Below the pieces are notes generated by a model. That model made no database searches. It had not been told where the DNA came from and saw only the letters and a list, made by a program, of their open reading frames with translations. A stretch of 64,000 nucleotides of DNA from Lepidostoma basale (lineage: Eukaryota > Arthropoda > Insecta > Trichoptera > Lepidostomatidae), in NCBI GenBank assembly GCA_022606425.2, contig JAHDVF020001350.1:868001-932000 (forward strand). The letters are read 5' to 3'. A program made the position numbers and the translations under genes. The stretch's first letter is position 1, and each line of letters starts with the position of its first letter. Shown here piece by piece: positions 61,960-64,000 of this stretch.

Positions 61960-62815
61960 AACAACAACAACAACAAACCATCACGCCGTTTCCCCGCAGG
62001 GGTAGGCAGAGAGAATGGACCGCCACACTACTCTATCCTGGCAAACCTCTCTAGCTTCCTCCACATTCATACAACGAGTCATACACGCACGTCGATTCCT
62101 CCGACTTCTAACATGACCAACCTTTAAAATTTGATTAATTTGGTCATGCCATGTTTTCCTCGGTCTGCCTCGACTTCGTACCCCATTTACATCATTAACG
62201 TATACTTTCTTAACCATTCTTTCTCCATCCATGCGTTCCATATGTCCGAACCAACGCAGCGATCCTTTCATAATTTTGTTCATAATACCTTCTTCCGCTC
62301 TACATTCCTTTCTTATATCAGCATTTGAGATTCTGTCGTATATCGTTCTACCACACATACGTCTCAGGGACCTCATCTCTACCGCATTTATTCTACTCTC
62401 ATCCTTCTTCTGCCAGTTCCATGCTTCGCTTCCATACATTAAGGTTGGGACCAGAACTCCATTGTGAACGGCCGTTTTCGCTTTCATTGATAAATTCTTG
62501 TTTCCAATAACTATTTTTAAAGCTCCATTCACTTTGTTACCCGCACCAACCCTTCTTTCGACGTCACTATCCGTTCGGGCATCTGCTGTGAACATACTAC
62601 CTAAATACACAAATTCCCTCACCTGTTCCAAGTTCTCTTCGTTCACACTTATATTACAAACTGTCATTTGCTCTTCCCTTTCGAAAACCATCACCTTTGA
62701 CTTTCCGACATTCATCATTAAATCATTTGACTTGCATACCTCATTCATTCTCGACACCAAGACTTGTAATTCGTCCGCACTATCCGCAACGATAACGGCA
62801 TCGTCCGCGTAAAGC
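61960..62815 (-). mobile_element. family A3 copy, longest, with 15-bp TSD
   Basis: AGAATCGGGAATCCC flanks it perfectly (61945-61959, 62816-62830). The open frame starts upstream of LLYADDAVIVADSADEL (catalytic YADD, about 62765-62813) and continues SRMNEVCKSNDLMMNVGKSK, EFVYLGSMFTADARTDSDVE, RRVGAGNKVNGALKIVIGNK, PTLMYGSEAWNWQKKDESRI, MRSLRRMCGRTIYDRISNAD, GSLRWFGHMERMDGERMVKK and VNGVRSRGRPRKTWHDQINQ to PCGETA-stop. The tail is (GTT)n. No frame break in 856 bp; it is the best A sequence in the window. The fingers and palm N-terminal to YADD and the endonuclease are missing. Confidence 0.96.
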
Positions 62816-62830
62816 AGAATCGGGAATCCC

Positions 62831-63120
62831 GATGATAGATTAATTCATTCTGAAACTTGCCGAACGTTTTTACAAAGGACTCCCTTCACATCCTGACCCC
62901 ACAATAAAATACCTTTCAAATTACGACCCAAACACCTCCAGCCGCGACAAGCGCCCAAAATCGACCCTCCTTCAGAGAAACACTCCGGGCCACGCAAATC
63001 ATGCCCCCGCATAAACTAACAACCTACCAAATCACCTTCCAACAATGTTCCCATCAGACGTAAGAGCAATAGCCACATGAGCTGAACCTCTGTAAGCCAG
63101 AAGATCCAAGTCCAAGGTGT
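62831..63120 (+). mobile_element. family J 3' end after the A3 insertion
   Basis: DDRLIHSETCRTFLQRTPFT is followed by CAAACACCTCCAGCCGCGAC, CGCCCAAAATCGACCCTCCT, ATCATGCCCCCGCATAAAC and CAGAAGATCCAAGTCCAAGG. It completes the J copy and supplies the 3' UTR reference for the other J fragments. Confidence 0.8.
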
Positions 63121-63340
63121 GATGTGTGTGGGTAAAACGCACACTAAAACATAACGGCCAGCGCTCCTTGAAGAGACACAAAGCCATCCAAACATTTCAC
63201 CACAATAACAAGTGAAAGAGGATTATGCTTTGCCATCGTCATGAAAAATAAAAATACCACAAATAAAGGGAGCAAAATTTGGTCACGTGAAATTTAAATT
63301 TTTAAATAAATTTCTAATATTTCAATAAATTTTTGGAAAC

Positions 63341-63560
63341 ATTGTATTATCACAACACATTTTTGCACTTTTCACAAACATCTTTCGGGACACAAACTTC
63401 CCTTCTTCAGTGTATGAATTTTAGCTCAGTGTATTAATTTGTAGTGTATGAGTATTAAATTTTCAGGTTAAAATTCATACACTGAAGAAGGGAAGTTTGT
63501 ATCCCGAAACATGTTTGTGAAAAGTGCAAAAGGTGTTGTGAAAATACAATGTTTCCAAAA
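63341..63560. repeat. P fold-back with hammerhead-like motif in each arm
   Basis: Arms of about 85 bp (63341-63424, 63470-63560) are reverse complements around a spacer of about 45 bp. The right arm reads CATACA, CTGAAGA, A, GGGA, AGTTTGTA, TCCC, GAAACATGTT, TGTG. GGGA/TCCC forms stem II, ACATGT is a palindromic stem III, and TACA/TGTG can pair as stem I. Arms differ at a few bases. Confidence 0.6.
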
Positions 63561-63589
63561 AGTTATTCAAATTCTAATTATTCTTCTTA

Positions 63590-64000
63590 ATACTAATGAA
63601 AATGTCTGTTTTCTAGAAGTTTTATTGTATTTTATGGGAATGACATGTTTAGTCATTCTAAGGCAATATCGAATGTTAATTATTTAAAATGAAGTTTTAC
63701 ATCATGGTTCAAAAAATCAAACTGTTTGAGAATGCCCTCGCAAGGCGAAACAAATTTGTCACAATTCATATACCTAATTTATATAAATCAAATCCAAGTA
63801 AAACCACTAAACAATCGTGTTTACTATTATAAATTAATAATGGAGTTAAAACCTCAACCATCAAATATATCTTTATTAATTATTAAAAACATATTGTCTC
63901 TTGAACAAGTGAAGCTCTTTACAAAATCATAAAAACGAATAAAATAACATTTGTTAATGCATTAACATGGTGAAATATATCATTCCCGCAAAATAAAATA
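63590..64000. repeat. P repeat ends
   Basis: 63595-63680 holds the A/T-rich P block and a degraded minus-strand motif (GACATGTTTAGTCATTCTAA). At 63950-63985 the plus strand reads TGCATTAACATGGTGAAATA. The 68-codon frame between them has no recognised domain. Confidence 0.45.

Overview
This is AT-rich arthropod, most likely insect, nuclear DNA. I infer this from animal-type non-LTR retrotransposons, a cecropia/Hsmar-like mariner, hAT MITEs, Helitron-type ends, Penelope-like remnants and the absence of bacterial gene organisation. I find no convincing host protein-coding gene, rRNA, tRNA or CRISPR array. Nearly every recognisable open frame is the C-terminal end of a reverse transcriptase (RT) or its antisense shadow. 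The species cannot be named from the sequence alone.

The dominant repeat, called family A here, is an RTE-like non-LTR element with about 35 5'-truncated 3' ends on both strands. Four subfamilies (A1-A4) differ at diagnostic residues and in their tails: (GTTA)n for A1, A2 and A4, (GTT)n for A3. The RT stop codon sits almost at the end of the element, so there is essentially no 3' UTR. A non-autonomous family (N) reuses the A tail. Other RT families are B, C, D, E, F and G (RTE-like tails), I, J, M and Q (jockey/CR1-like) and L (L2/CR1-like, ending in an ATT-type tail). K is a further 3'-UTR-like repeat. P denotes repeats with a CTGAAGA/GAAAC motif that I tentatively tie to Penelope-like elements.

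Layout. 0-12 kb: A, C, D and B fragments, a Penelope endonuclease remnant and Helitron-type ends. 13-15.2 kb: a composite hAT element holding a 1.28-kb mariner and an A4 insertion. 15.4-21.8 kb: fold-back and TA-type MITEs, J, M, I and P repeats. 22-33 kb: many A copies, often head to head. 34.2-35.2 kb: an A copy carrying N and I insertions. 36-48 kb: A, E, G, K, L, I and B copies separated by GC-richer unique islands. 48.9-54.9 kb: a candidate 6-kb Helitron with internally repeated L and E-like blocks and a two-step A3/N insertion. 55-64 kb: two hAT MITEs on one 8-bp target site, RT remnants, and two long A copies inserted with clean target-site duplications (TSDs) into other RT remnants.

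The genes do not form a pathway. The value of the window is its insertion order, which TSDs resolve at many points. Between repeats lie GC-richer unique islands (for example 8.2, 11.8, 18.8, 22.5, 33.7, 41.2, 43.9 and 46.7 kb). They could be conserved noncoding DNA of an intron or gene desert, but that is inference.
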